Source: Dehalococcoidia bacterium UBA4060 (GTDB lineage: Bacteria; Chloroflexota; Dehalococcoidia; GIF9; UBA5629). Taken from it: DNA of 5,279 nucleotides. Both the position numbers and the translations under genes were made by a program. Shown here one piece after another: positions 1 through 5,279 of this stretch. The notes below the pieces were generated by a model. That model saw only the letters and a program-made list of their open reading frames with translations. It made no database searches and was not told where the DNA came from. How positions within the stretch are numbered: the first letter of the stretch is position 1; each line of letters starts with the position of its first letter. The stretch lies in assembly GCA_002383665.1 (NCBI GenBank), contig DFZI01000084.1, forward strand, positions 7,731 to 13,009, read 5' to 3'.

Positions 1-42
1 GGGGTAACACCTGATATCGTTCTGGATAGTTTCTTGGCGTGA
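1..42 (+). CDS. Possible C-terminal scrap of an upstream gene
   Basis: Frame 1 is open from the window edge and reads GVTPDIVLDSFLA before a TGA at 40-42. The other two plus frames stop within the first dozen bases (TAA at 5-7, TGA at 12-14). The residue mix is protein-like, but 13 residues are far too few to assign a family or to be sure this is coding. If real, the upstream gene ends about 60 bases before the methyltransferase start and runs in the same direction. Confidence 0.25.
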   Translation, partial: GVTPDIVLDSFLA

Positions 43-59
43 TTCATCTGTGCATTTTA

Positions 60-68
60 TGCTATATT
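60..68 (+). promoter_or_regulatory. Candidate extended -10 promoter for the methyltransferase gene
   Basis: The bases TGCTATATT form a TGn extended -10 element followed by TATATT, a five-of-six match to TATAAT. No good -35 box lies 16-18 bases upstream; the nearest, TTGGCG at 34-39, would need a 23-base spacer. Extended -10 promoters often work without a -35. The predicted transcription start is near 75, giving a leader of roughly 25 bases before the TTG start at 102. Assigned by consensus only. Confidence 0.35.
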
Positions 69-101
69 TGAGCTACGTTGAAAGTTTAGCAAATTAAGAA
101 A

Positions 102-764
102 TTGGTCACAAGAAAAGACAAAAGATACAGTGGCTACGAGGAGATCGCTGAGAGCTGGTACCGCCTGAGACACCGAACGCGTTTTAAAAAAGAACTCGAT
201 GATATTGCAGCAAGATGGGGCAGTGGAAAGCTCTTAAACATCGGTTGCGCTCATGGGCCAGATTTTTTGCCCTTTAAAGGCGCCTTTGAGCTATATGGTG
301 TTGATTCTTCTATACAGATGATGAAGCAGGCCCTGCGCTATGCTTCCAAATATGAATTTAATCCTTACCTTGTGACGGCTGATGCCTTGAGTCTCCCTTT
401 TGCTGATCACGTGTTTGATCATGCCATCTCTATAGCTGCTTATCACCATATTGAGGGAAAAAGTCGGAGGGAGCGGGCCTTTGCCGAGTTAAGGAGAGTA
501 TTGAAGCCGGGTGGTGAAGCTTTCATAACGGTCTGGAACCGCTGGCAGAAACAATTCTGGAACAGGGGTAAGGAGGTGATGGTACCCTGGCATACAGATA
601 ATAGAACGGTGCAGCGCTATTACTACCTGTTTACCTACCCGGAGATCGCCGGCCTGTTGAAAAAGTCCGGTTTTTCCATCCTCAAGGTATTTCCTGAATA
701 TGGCTACAGGTTCCCTGTAAAATTGTTCTCAAGGAATATCTGCATACTGGCCAGGGCAGGTTAA
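102..764 (+). CDS. Class I SAM-dependent methyltransferase, Trm9/ALKBH8-like
   Basis: This is a 220-residue cytosolic methyltransferase with the Rossmann-like SAM-binding fold. Motif I is LLNIGCAHGPDF (residues 44-55). The acidic end of strand 2 is GVDSS (66-70), followed by ADALSLPF (93-100), the motif IV region with HH at 115-116, and LKPGG (134-138). The stretch from the ADAL motif through SIAAYHHI, the RR pair, LKPGG and VW, then VPWH (161-164) and RYYYLF (172-177), follows the layout of eukaryotic and archaeal Trm9/ALKBH8 enzymes. Those enzymes methylate carboxymethyl-uridine at the tRNA wobble position with the Trm112 partner. Bacterial members are mostly uncharacterised, so the substrate here is inference. 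The start is TTG at 102: an in-frame TAG at 87-89 blocks extension, and no ATG or GTG lies in the first 70 codons. The upstream Shine-Dalgarno signal is poor (TTAAGAAA). No Trm112-like gene is in the window. The gene converges with the operon ending at 826. Confidence 0.85.
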   Translation: MVTRKDKRYSGYEEIAESWYRLRHRTRFKKELDDIAARWGSGKLLNIGCAHGPDFLPFKGAFELYGVDSSIQMMKQALRYASKYEFNPYLVTADALSLPFADHVFDHAISIAAYHHIEGKSRRERAFAELRRVLKPGGEAFITVWNRWQKQFWNRGKEVMVPWHTDNRTVQRYYYLFTYPEIAGLLKKSGFSILKVFPEYGYRFPVKLFSRNICILARAG

Positions 765-825
765 ACCAGTTCATCATTCACACAAATCATCTCTTAAGAA
801 TATACACCATCAAGCATATCGGAAA

Positions 826-1500
826 TCAATGTTTCCTGAATAATCGTAGGAACCTGTCCTGATACTGCGACCATAAGCCCCACCGGTGTAGCTCGCTGAC
901 CAGTTCGGGTGCACGCGAGGGGTCCCGGCGTACAATTCCAAAAAGCTCCTCGATATTTTCAATTGCATCTGTGGGAACCCCCTGCTCGTCCGAGCGCAGC
1001 CTGCCGCTGGCGTAGAACTCATTAATGTTTTGTCGAAGGGAGTTCCTGGTCAACTCGAAGGTAAATTTCATCAGAGAGACATCCCATAGCTCCTCCACGC
1101 CCTTTATCACTGCGCTCAGGGGGTTACTCTGGCTGTCTATGCGCTGGTTGATCTTGTCAACTATGTCGGGCAGAGACTGTGAGATAATATTTGTTTCGGT
1201 AGTCTCGTTTTTATATGAATAGAGAATGCCGGGCTCATGGGGGCTTTGCTCTGCCATCATCTGGACGTATCGTCTGGCTGCGCCACTGAATCCCTCAACG
1301 TTGATCAGATAGTAAGGTGTAACGATCCTGGGTCTGGCTGCGATCACATGTCCTTCTCTGACTATATTAACCTCCTGCATAAGCTCGGTGATCATATAGT
1401 AATACACATTGGTGCTGCCGAAAGTAGAGAGCTTCTGTTGCGGAGGCCTCAGTACATATGTGTTCTGGATGGCCTGGAGTATTTTCTCGTCTGTCTCCAT
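826..1500 (-). CDS. Conserved-looking protein of unknown function
   Basis: This 224-residue soluble protein is one I cannot assign to a named family. It has no signal peptide, no membrane segment and no cysteine-based metal site. The N-terminal half is rich in aromatic and basic motifs: YVLRPPQQ (15-22), FGSTNVYYYMITE (27-39), AARPRIVTPYYLINVEGFSG (54-73). The middle contains YSYKNETTETNI (94-105) and GVEELWDVSLMKFTFELT (134-151). The C-terminal part is helical and charged, ending in a WGLWSQYQDRFLRLFRK-type tail (207-223). These dense aromatic motifs look like a conserved family rather than a chance frame. It is the last gene of the operon, starting 4 bases after the stop of the MBL-fold gene. 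The only GA-rich Shine-Dalgarno-like element (GAAGAG) abuts the ATG directly, and AGGA lies about 13 bases upstream, so translational coupling to the upstream gene is likely. Confidence 0.85.
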   Translation of the reverse strand: METDEKILQAIQNTYVLRPPQQKLSTFGSTNVYYYMITELMQEVNIVREGHVIAARPRIVTPYYLINVEGFSGAARRYVQMMAEQSPHEPGILYSYKNETTETNIISQSLPDIVDKINQRIDSQSNPLSAVIKGVEELWDVSLMKFTFELTRNSLRQNINEFYASGRLRSDEQGVPTDAIENIEELFGIVRRDPSRAPELVSELHRWGLWSQYQDRFLRLFRKH

Positions 1501-1504
1501 CTCT

Positions 1505-2227
1505 TCAAAAATAGTCCTGAACTGCTTCGAAATTTCGTTTGATAAGATCCCTACCCCTAATTATACCCCCGGGCTCGGTATTATGACCTGGCACTATATA
1601 TTCAACATCGAGTGTTGCCAGACGGTCTATGCTCTTTTTCAGCAGGGCTGTATCGCCGCCGGGAAAATCGGTGCGCCCCACACTCATAAAAAAGATCACA
1701 TCACCGGTGATTAATACTTTTTTCTCAGCCCAGTAAAGGCATATAGATCCCGGTGAGTGCCCCGGTGTCAGGATTATGTTCAGTTTGAAGTCATCTTTGC
1801 CCAGATCGAAATTGCCTTCCTTGAGATAGAATAGTGGTCTGAAGCGCGGCATTTTTAGGCTGAGAGCCCTGTAAAGGCTCATCCCAATGCTATTACGGAA
1901 ATCGTCCTCTTCCTGGGAGAGTGTTACCTGTGCTCCTGCCCTGTCGACTATCAGATCATTGGCCTCGCAATGATCCGGGTGGCTGTGCGTGTTGATGATC
2001 AGACCGATATCATCGACCTTGATATTATCCTGCATCATGGCCTCTTCAAGGCTGTCGAAGCAATTCTCTCCGGATTCATTGGTGATATGTCCGGGATCGA
2101 TGATAACATGTCGCTTATCCCCTTGTAGGATATTGGCGAATACACAGGTGTTACAGTTATTTCCCCTGCCCTGCCAGATGTAGCAGTATAGATTATCCAC
2201 AAGGTTGACGGAGTTATGGTACTTCAT
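1505..2227 (-). CDS. Metallo-beta-lactamase-fold hydrolase (glyoxalase II-like)
   Basis: This is a 240-residue cytosolic MBL-fold protein with a complete two-metal site. THSHPDH at 80-86 supplies H81, H83, D85 and H86; H157 comes from LTPGHSPGS, D176 from ITGDVIF and H215 from VPGHN. The GRTDFPGG segment (184-191) after the aspartate resembles small glyoxalase II-type hydrolases such as the YcbL group, which cleave thioesters or related acyl compounds. The exact substrate cannot be read from sequence. The N terminus carries NNCNTC (23-28), where many relatives have NNCNTY. Length is normal for a single-domain MBL hydrolase lacking the long C-terminal helical domain of classical GloB. It starts with ATG at 2227, 25 bases after the zincin gene stop, with only a weak Shine-Dalgarno (AAGTGA), and ends 4 bases before the next start. 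It is the middle gene of a three-gene operon, so its role is probably tied to the two unknown proteins beside it. Confidence 0.93.
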   Translation of the reverse strand: MKYHNSVNLVDNLYCYIWQGRGNNCNTCVFANILQGDKRHVIIDPGHITNESGENCFDSLEEAMMQDNIKVDDIGLIINTHSHPDHCEANDLIVDRAGAQVTLSQEEDDFRNSIGMSLYRALSLKMPRFRPLFYLKEGNFDLGKDDFKLNIILTPGHSPGSICLYWAEKKVLITGDVIFFMSVGRTDFPGGDTALLKKSIDRLATLDVEYIVPGHNTEPGGIIRGRDLIKRNFEAVQDYF

Positions 2228-2252
2228 TGAGATTCACTTATCAGAATTTTAT

Positions 2253-3098
2253 TTATATAAGGCCCATGAGTTGGTGGAAAGCAGCATCGATATTATTATG
2301 TGTGTCACCAGTCATGACTTCGATTATGGCCGCAGCTACTTGCAGTACCTTGTTTTCCTCGCTTTCCCCCAACATGGCTATCATCTTTTCGACCCTGGCA
2401 CCCAGTTGCAGATTTTCTTCCTCGGGTACCTTTGATGGGGGGAGCGACAGCAACGGATTTACAAAAAGCAGCGGCCTCATCAGGGCGCTTGTATAGATGA
2501 AACGTGACTGCCGGGTGGTTCTGGCTGCCATCCATGCGCCCCTGTCTCCCTCGCTGGGTTTGATCCAATCCAGGGCATAGGCAAACTGACAACGGATGAA
2601 ACCGTGTTCAACCAGGAAGCGGGTTGCTTCATGATCTTTGATGGCTAATGTGAGTTGAAAGAAAATGCCCTCCAGTTTATCACGGTCGATACCTTTTACA
2701 CTCGCAGTATGCAGACAATCATCCGGTATCTGAAATATATTGTATTCCAAGCTCCCATGGAGAACCGTATGTGCCGCCTCATGTCTGATGGCGCCTGCCC
2801 GTCCCTGCTTACTGTAACTGGACAGGCGATCGACCGGTATCAATAAACGAGGAAAACCACGCAACACATCATAAGCACAGGGTGAAGAGTCATCGTTCTG
2901 GTGATAAGGTATACTTAGCTTGAAACTCTCCTGTTTAAGAAAATTGTCCATATGTTCTTCTGTATCAAAAGCGCATACCTCGATTTTATAGGGCACAACA
3001 TCTCCGAATTTTTTATAGCAATCGGTGACAATTTCGGAGATCTCCTTTTTAATATTGCCCGGGACATCGCCACGAGCTATAAAATTTAGGTCAAGCAT
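2253..3098 (-). CDS. Uncharacterised HEXXH zincin-like protein
   Basis: This 281-residue protein lacks a signal peptide or clear membrane segment. The centre contains AIRHEAAHTVLHG (103-115), a match to the zinc metalloprotease HEXXH consensus: H106 and H110 would bind zinc and E107 would be the general base. A second motif, IKDHEATRFLVEHG (153-166), lies 47 residues after H110. Its E157 (or H156) is the best candidate third ligand, as in gluzincin-type peptidases with a downstream glutamate helix. The N-terminal 100 residues look like an alpha/beta region (VPYKIEVCAFDT, LRGFPRLLIPVDRL). The C terminus (about 225-281) is helical and acidic. I recognise no named family; protease activity is inferred from the motif alone, and inactive zincin relatives exist. 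The ATG at 3098 is preceded by GGA seven bases upstream and by a good promoter. It is the first gene of the operon with the MBL hydrolase and the unknown protein. Confidence 0.85.
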   Translation of the reverse strand: MLDLNFIARGDVPGNIKKEISEIVTDCYKKFGDVVPYKIEVCAFDTEEHMDNFLKQESFKLSIPYHQNDDSSPCAYDVLRGFPRLLIPVDRLSSYSKQGRAGAIRHEAAHTVLHGSLEYNIFQIPDDCLHTASVKGIDRDKLEGIFFQLTLAIKDHEATRFLVEHGFIRCQFAYALDWIKPSEGDRGAWMAARTTRQSRFIYTSALMRPLLFVNPLLSLPPSKVPEEENLQLGARVEKMIAMLGESEENKVLQVAAAIIEVMTGDTHNNIDAAFHQLMGLI

Positions 3099-3118
3099 AT
3101 TTATATCCGGATAAAACT

Positions 3119-3147
3119 AAGATAGCAAGCTTGAGCAGTAAAGTCAA
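3119..3147 (-). promoter_or_regulatory. Sigma-70-type promoter of the zincin/MBL/unknown operon
   Basis: On the minus strand, a -35 box TTGACT (3147-3142, five of six to consensus) is followed by an exact 17-base spacer and a -10 box TATCTT (3124-3119, four of six). Transcription would start near 3112, giving a very short leader of about 13 bases before the ATG at 3098. This is the best-formed promoter in the window. Its -35 box lies 9 bases from the -10 element of the divergent HIT promoter, so the two polymerases would compete for the same DNA. Confidence 0.55.
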
Positions 3148-3153
3148 TAATCG

Positions 3154-3162
3154 TGATACAAT
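3154..3162 (+). promoter_or_regulatory. Extended -10 promoter of the HIT gene
   Basis: TGATACAAT contains TGn followed by TACAAT, a five-of-six -10 match in extended form. The -35 position about 17 bases upstream (AGCAGT at 3134-3139) is poor; TTGAGC at 3131-3136 is a better sequence but needs a 20-base spacer. The predicted start is near 3169, with a leader of about 33 bases that includes the GAGG ribosome site at 3190-3193. Confidence 0.42.
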
Positions 3163-3189
3163 ACTATGATCAACTGTGATTAATATAGC

Positions 3190-3193
3190 GAGG
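3190..3193 (+). promoter_or_regulatory. Ribosome binding site of the HIT gene
   Basis: GAGG sits 8 bases before the ATG at 3202 and fixes that start. It is one of the few recognisable Shine-Dalgarno sequences in the window, where most starts are weak. Confidence 0.6.
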
Positions 3194-3201
3194 TATGGAA
3201 T

Positions 3202-3693
3202 ATGCGCAGGATATGGGCACCCTGGCGGATGCAATATATACAAAATGCCGATAAGAGCAAAAGCTGTATATTATGCGATAAGCCAGCCGAGAAGAAGGAT
3301 AAGGCCAACTATATCCTGTACAGGGGCAAATATAATTTCATCATTCTTAATGCATTCCCTTATACGCAAGGCCATCTCATGGTTGCTCCTTACCGTCATA
3401 TTGGTAATATCAATGATCTGACTGCGAAGGAGGCAGCGGAGCACGTAAAGCTGCTTCAACTCGGTGTTAAGCTGCTTGGTGAGGAAGCGCATCCCGATGG
3501 ATTTAATCTGGGCATGAATTTAGGTCGGGTGGCGGGAGCAGGACTGGATACGCATATACATACACATATTGTGCCGCGCTGGAATGGCGACCATAATTTT
3601 ATGACTGTTGTGGCGGATGTCAGGATACTGAATGAGGGGCTGGATGTTACTTATCAAAAATTGAAAAAGTGCCTGACCGGCCTATTGAAGTAG
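3202..3693 (+). CDS. HIT-family hydrolase/transferase, Ap4A phosphorylase-like
   Basis: This 163-residue histidine-triad protein is full length for the bacterial Ap4A phosphorylase/HIT group. It opens with RRIWAPWRMQYI (2-13), typical of that subgroup, followed by C22-x-x-C25 (CILC). GHLMVAPYRHI (57-67) contributes H58 and H66, and NLGRVAGAG (106-114) leads into the triad HIHTHIV (118-124). H120 is the expected nucleophile that forms the nucleotidyl-enzyme intermediate. VPRWNGDHNFM (124-134) also matches the group. Relatives cleave dinucleoside polyphosphates (Ap4A) or other nucleotidyl phosphoesters; the two cysteines with nearby histidines suggest a structural zinc site. The exact substrate is inferred. 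The gene is monocistronic: it has its own promoter in the divergent region, a GAGG ribosome site, and it converges with the TrkA gene 26 bases after its TAG stop. No intrinsic terminator is visible between them. Confidence 0.93.
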   Translation: MRRIWAPWRMQYIQNADKSKSCILCDKPAEKKDKANYILYRGKYNFIILNAFPYTQGHLMVAPYRHIGNINDLTAKEAAEHVKLLQLGVKLLGEEAHPDGFNLGMNLGRVAGAGLDTHIHTHIVPRWNGDHNFMTVVADVRILNEGLDVTYQKLKKCLTGLLK

Positions 3694-3719
3694 CGTGCGC
3701 TGATACAAATCTACCACTG

Positions 3720-4379
3720 TTAACCGAGTAAGTTCCTTTCTATGCTCTTTTCACTGTTCGTCGTCGTCAGGGCTATGATGCGGTCATTTTCCCTCAGTAT
3801 GGTATCTGCGCCGGGTATCCTTGGTTTTTCATTTTCGCGCAGGAGCAATACGATGGTGGTATCGTCGGGCAGATGCAACTGTCCGATCGATTTTCCCAGT
3901 GCTGGTGAGTCCTGGGTTATGACCAGTTCGATCAACTCCTCCATTTTGCCTTTCATGGTTAGCAGGTGAACTAAAGGGTGTGCAGGTATCTCCTGTTCCA
4001 CGTGTTCAAGTATGGTATTAGTAACGGAGATTGTAGCATCTATGCCGAGTTTCTTGAAGATGTTTTCATTAACTGGATTATTGATCAGAGCAATGGTGCG
4101 GGGTACCTTGTAACGATGCTTGGCCACCTGACAGCTAACGAGATTGTCTTCATCATGACTGGTAGTAGCAATCAGCACATCGGCACGGTTTAAACCTGCC
4201 TCGCTCAGTACCGCAGTTTCACATCCATCCCCTCTCATACAACAACTGCCGAGCTCGTTTTCGAGGCGTTCACAGATATGCAGATCCTTCTCAATTATCA
4301 ATACTTCTTGCCCCTGATTGAGGAGGGCTTTGCTCAGGTAATAGCCGATTTTGCCACCGCCGATGATTACAATATACAT
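3720..4379 (-). CDS. trkA: TrkA-type potassium transport regulatory protein (RCK_N + RCK_C)
   Basis: This is a 219-residue cytosolic gating subunit of a Trk/Ktr-type potassium transporter. The RCK_N domain (about 1-130) begins with a Rossmann strand and GGGKIG at 7-12. The acidic E30 ends strand 2 (IIEKD), favouring NAD(H) over NADP(H). GDG at 50-52 and IATTSHDEDNL (70-80) are typical TrkA motifs. The RCK_C domain (about 140-210) contains the standard LGKSIGQLHLP and IPGADTILRENDRIIAL patterns. The length matches single-unit TrkA/KtrA proteins and is half of E. coli TrkA, which has two such units in tandem. The ATG at 4379 lies 14 bases after the stop of the RCK_N-only gene, with a modest GGGA site seven bases upstream. 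It is the last visible gene of the Usp/RCK operon. The partner membrane subunit (TrkH/KtrB) is not in the window. Confidence 0.92.
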   Translation of the reverse strand: MYIVIIGGGKIGYYLSKALLNQGQEVLIIEKDLHICERLENELGSCCMRGDGCETAVLSEAGLNRADVLIATTSHDEDNLVSCQVAKHRYKVPRTIALINNPVNENIFKKLGIDATISVTNTILEHVEQEIPAHPLVHLLTMKGKMEELIELVITQDSPALGKSIGQLHLPDDTTIVLLLRENEKPRIPGADTILRENDRIIALTTTNSEKSIERNLLG

Positions 4380-4393
4380 TGATCTTTCCCGGG

Positions 4394-4828
4394 CTATATT
4401 TTCTCCAGTCTGTTAAACAGCAGGTCTGCAAATACCTCGGTCGGACTGATCGATTCGAGTCCGAGATGCTCATAGATATCTTTACGCAGGGGATCATAAA
4501 TGCGGCAGATGACGCGAGGCACGTTGAAAATGTGTTTGGCTATTTGTGCCGCCATGACATTGCGGTTGTCCCCTTGAGTCAGGGCAATAAAGGCATCAGC
4601 AGATTCAATGCCAGCCTTGCGCAGCATGTCCTCATCTGTACCGTTGCCGATCAGTGCGGTACCGCTAAAGGTGGGAGGAAGCCTTCTGAAACTGTAGGCA
4701 TCAAGATCCAGCACGGTTACCCTGTGACCGGCGGCGTCAAACATCGCAGCCAGCTTGCCGCCCACACGGCCGCAACCCATGATGACTATAGTTTTTTTAG
4801 TCTGTTTTATACCTTGGGTTCCCGGCAT
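4394..4828 (-). CDS. Stand-alone RCK_N (TrkA-N) protein
   Basis: This 144-residue protein holds only the NAD-binding RCK_N domain. The Rossmann glycine motif GCGRVG is at 18-23, and D41 (LDLD) ends strand 2. GNGTDEDMLRKAGI (61-74) and ALTQGDNRNVMAAQIAK (82-98) follow the TrkA pattern. The chain ends just after the crossover helix (SPTEVFADLLFNRLEK, 128-143), with no RCK_C. The break is clean: only 14 bases separate its TAA stop from the next TrkA gene, and no RCK_C remnant lies there, so this looks like a natural short subunit rather than a frameshift. Together with the downstream gene it would supply two RCK_N domains and one RCK_C, resembling E. coli TrkA with the first RCK_C removed. The ATG at 4828 overlaps the Usp gene by 22 bases in another frame, suggesting coupling. 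No alternative start exists before the glycine motif except M17, which would cut into the first strand. Confidence 0.9.
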   Translation of the reverse strand: MPGTQGIKQTKKTIVIMGCGRVGGKLAAMFDAAGHRVTVLDLDAYSFRRLPPTFSGTALIGNGTDEDMLRKAGIESADAFIALTQGDNRNVMAAQIAKHIFNVPRVICRIYDPLRKDIYEHLGLESISPTEVFADLLFNRLEKI

Positions 4829-5232
4829 ATCAATACTCTACAGGGAGCTTCCTCCAGAACATGAGGGATGGCATTGCCCATGGTGAAAGTCCCGAACCTT
4901 TTCTTGTAGCTCATTCCCATTATTATTATATCCACATTGTGCTGTCTGGCCACCTCGATGATAGCTGGACCTACATCACGTGCCTGGATTATCTCGGTTT
5001 CAACTTCGAAATCGTTTTCCTGTGCATATTCTTCAGCTTCCACCAATACTTCTTCGGCCTTATCCAAATCGGGCTTAATTATAGCATCGACCGGAAGACT
5101 GCGGTTAACCTCTATTACATAAACCAGGTAAATCTTGGCCTTGGATTTGCGGCTGATTTTACAGGCCAGTTCTACAGCGTTCTGATCTACGCCGGTTCCA
5201 CGTGCTGCCACCAGGATTCTTTCAAGTTCCAT
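4807..5232 (-). CDS. Universal stress protein (UspA family)
   Basis: This 141-residue single-domain Usp protein opens with the strand ERILVAARGTG (4-14), where D/E and G residues usually contact the nucleotide. The core is VDIIIMGMSY (100-109) and it ends with the strand CRVLICRE (131-138). The ATP-type motif G-2x-G-9x-G(S/T) is degenerate: G106, Y109 in place of the second glycine, and G119-N120 in place of GS/GT, so ATP binding is uncertain. Relatives next to Trk/TRAP-type transporters act as nucleotide-responsive regulators. The start is a choice: ATG at 5232 puts the first strand at the usual distance, while an in-frame TTG at 5244 adds four residues (MTHN). The AGGG at 5246-5249 is about 15 bases from the ATG and only 3 from the TTG, so neither start is well supported. 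A TATAAA at 5260-5255 could be a -10 box, which would favour the ATG. The gene overlaps the RCK_N gene by 22 bases. Confidence 0.88.
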   Translation of the reverse strand: MELERILVAARGTGVDQNAVELACKISRKSKAKIYLVYVIEVNRSLPVDAIIKPDLDKAEEVLVEAEEYAQENDFEVETEIIQARDVGPAIIEVARQHNVDIIIMGMSYKKRFGTFTMGNAIPHVLEEAPCRVLICREPKV

Positions 5233-5279
5233 GTTATGAGTCAAAAGCCCTTTTTTTATATGCTGATCTATTTATCATT

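Noticed and set aside
1237..1714. Plus-strand open frames overlapping the unknown gene and the end of the MBL gene
   Set aside because: They are mirror frames of coherent minus-strand genes; the translations are rich in Cys/His/Ser without conserved motifs.
2305..2592. Second minus-strand frame inside the zincin gene
   Set aside because: It overlaps the zincin frame entirely and reads as low-complexity, Gly/Arg-rich sequence without a start signal.
3111..3190. Operator-like inverted repeat in the divergent region (CTATGATC ... TAATATAG, TGATCA)
   Set aside because: The arms match only in part, and short palindromes such as TGATCA are expected by chance in AT-rich DNA.
4380..4393. A frameshift splitting one TrkA into two genes
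   Set aside because: The 14-base gap holds no RCK_C remnant, the first protein ends right after its RCK_N crossover helix, and the second begins with its own ATG and Rossmann strand, so a natural split is more likely.
4792..4798. A run of seven A (minus strand) near the start of the RCK_N gene as a slippage or frameshift site
   Set aside because: The frame is intact through the run (Lys-Lys-Thr) and the Usp gene has already ended upstream, so no fused product would need it; one homopolymer alone is weak evidence.
4379..4864. Long plus-strand open frame opposite the RCK_N gene
   Set aside because: It is antisense to a protein with a complete Rossmann glycine motif and TrkA pattern; its own translation shows no family motif and it has no ribosome site.
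1..5279. Mobile elements, CRISPR arrays, tRNA or rRNA genes, riboswitches
   Set aside because: I saw no transposase or integrase motifs, no regularly spaced repeats, no cloverleaf-like segments, and no untranslated leader long enough for a riboswitch; the longest gene-free stretch is about 100 bases.

Overview
The window holds eight complete protein genes in three or four transcription units, with almost no non-coding space. It looks like a bacterial chromosome of moderate GC content. The gene mix is housekeeping and accessory metabolism: a Trm9-like methyltransferase, an Ap4A-phosphorylase-type HIT protein, split TrkA subunits and a universal stress protein. Together with a TTG start and weak Shine-Dalgarno sequences, this would fit an anaerobic Chloroflexota/Dehalococcoidia-like bacterium. 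That placement is inference from protein style, not proof. There are no phage, IS, CRISPR, rRNA or tRNA signatures.

Layout. At 1-101 there is a short leader with a possible C-terminal scrap of an upstream gene and an extended -10 promoter. At 102-764 (+) lies a class I SAM-dependent methyltransferase of the Trm9/ALKBH8 type. Facing it is a three-gene operon on the minus strand, read from 3098 down to 826. Its order is an uncharacterised HEXXH zincin-like protein, a metallo-beta-lactamase-fold hydrolase with all its metal ligands, and a 224-residue protein of unknown function. The gaps inside this operon are only 25 and 4 bases. A 103-base divergent promoter region (3099-3201) separates it from a plus-strand HIT-family gene (3202-3693). 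That gene converges on a second minus-strand operon (about 5232 down to 3720): universal stress protein, a stand-alone RCK_N (TrkA-N) protein and a full RCK_N+RCK_C TrkA-type protein.

How the genes relate. The Usp/RCK_N/RCK_N-RCK_C group reads as the cytosolic regulatory module of a Trk/Ktr-type potassium transporter, sensing NAD(H) or nucleotides. The membrane subunit is not in view and may lie beyond base 5279. The zincin/MBL/unknown operon is the least explained part of the window. All three genes look intact, they share one well-formed promoter, and their tight spacing suggests a joint function that I cannot name.
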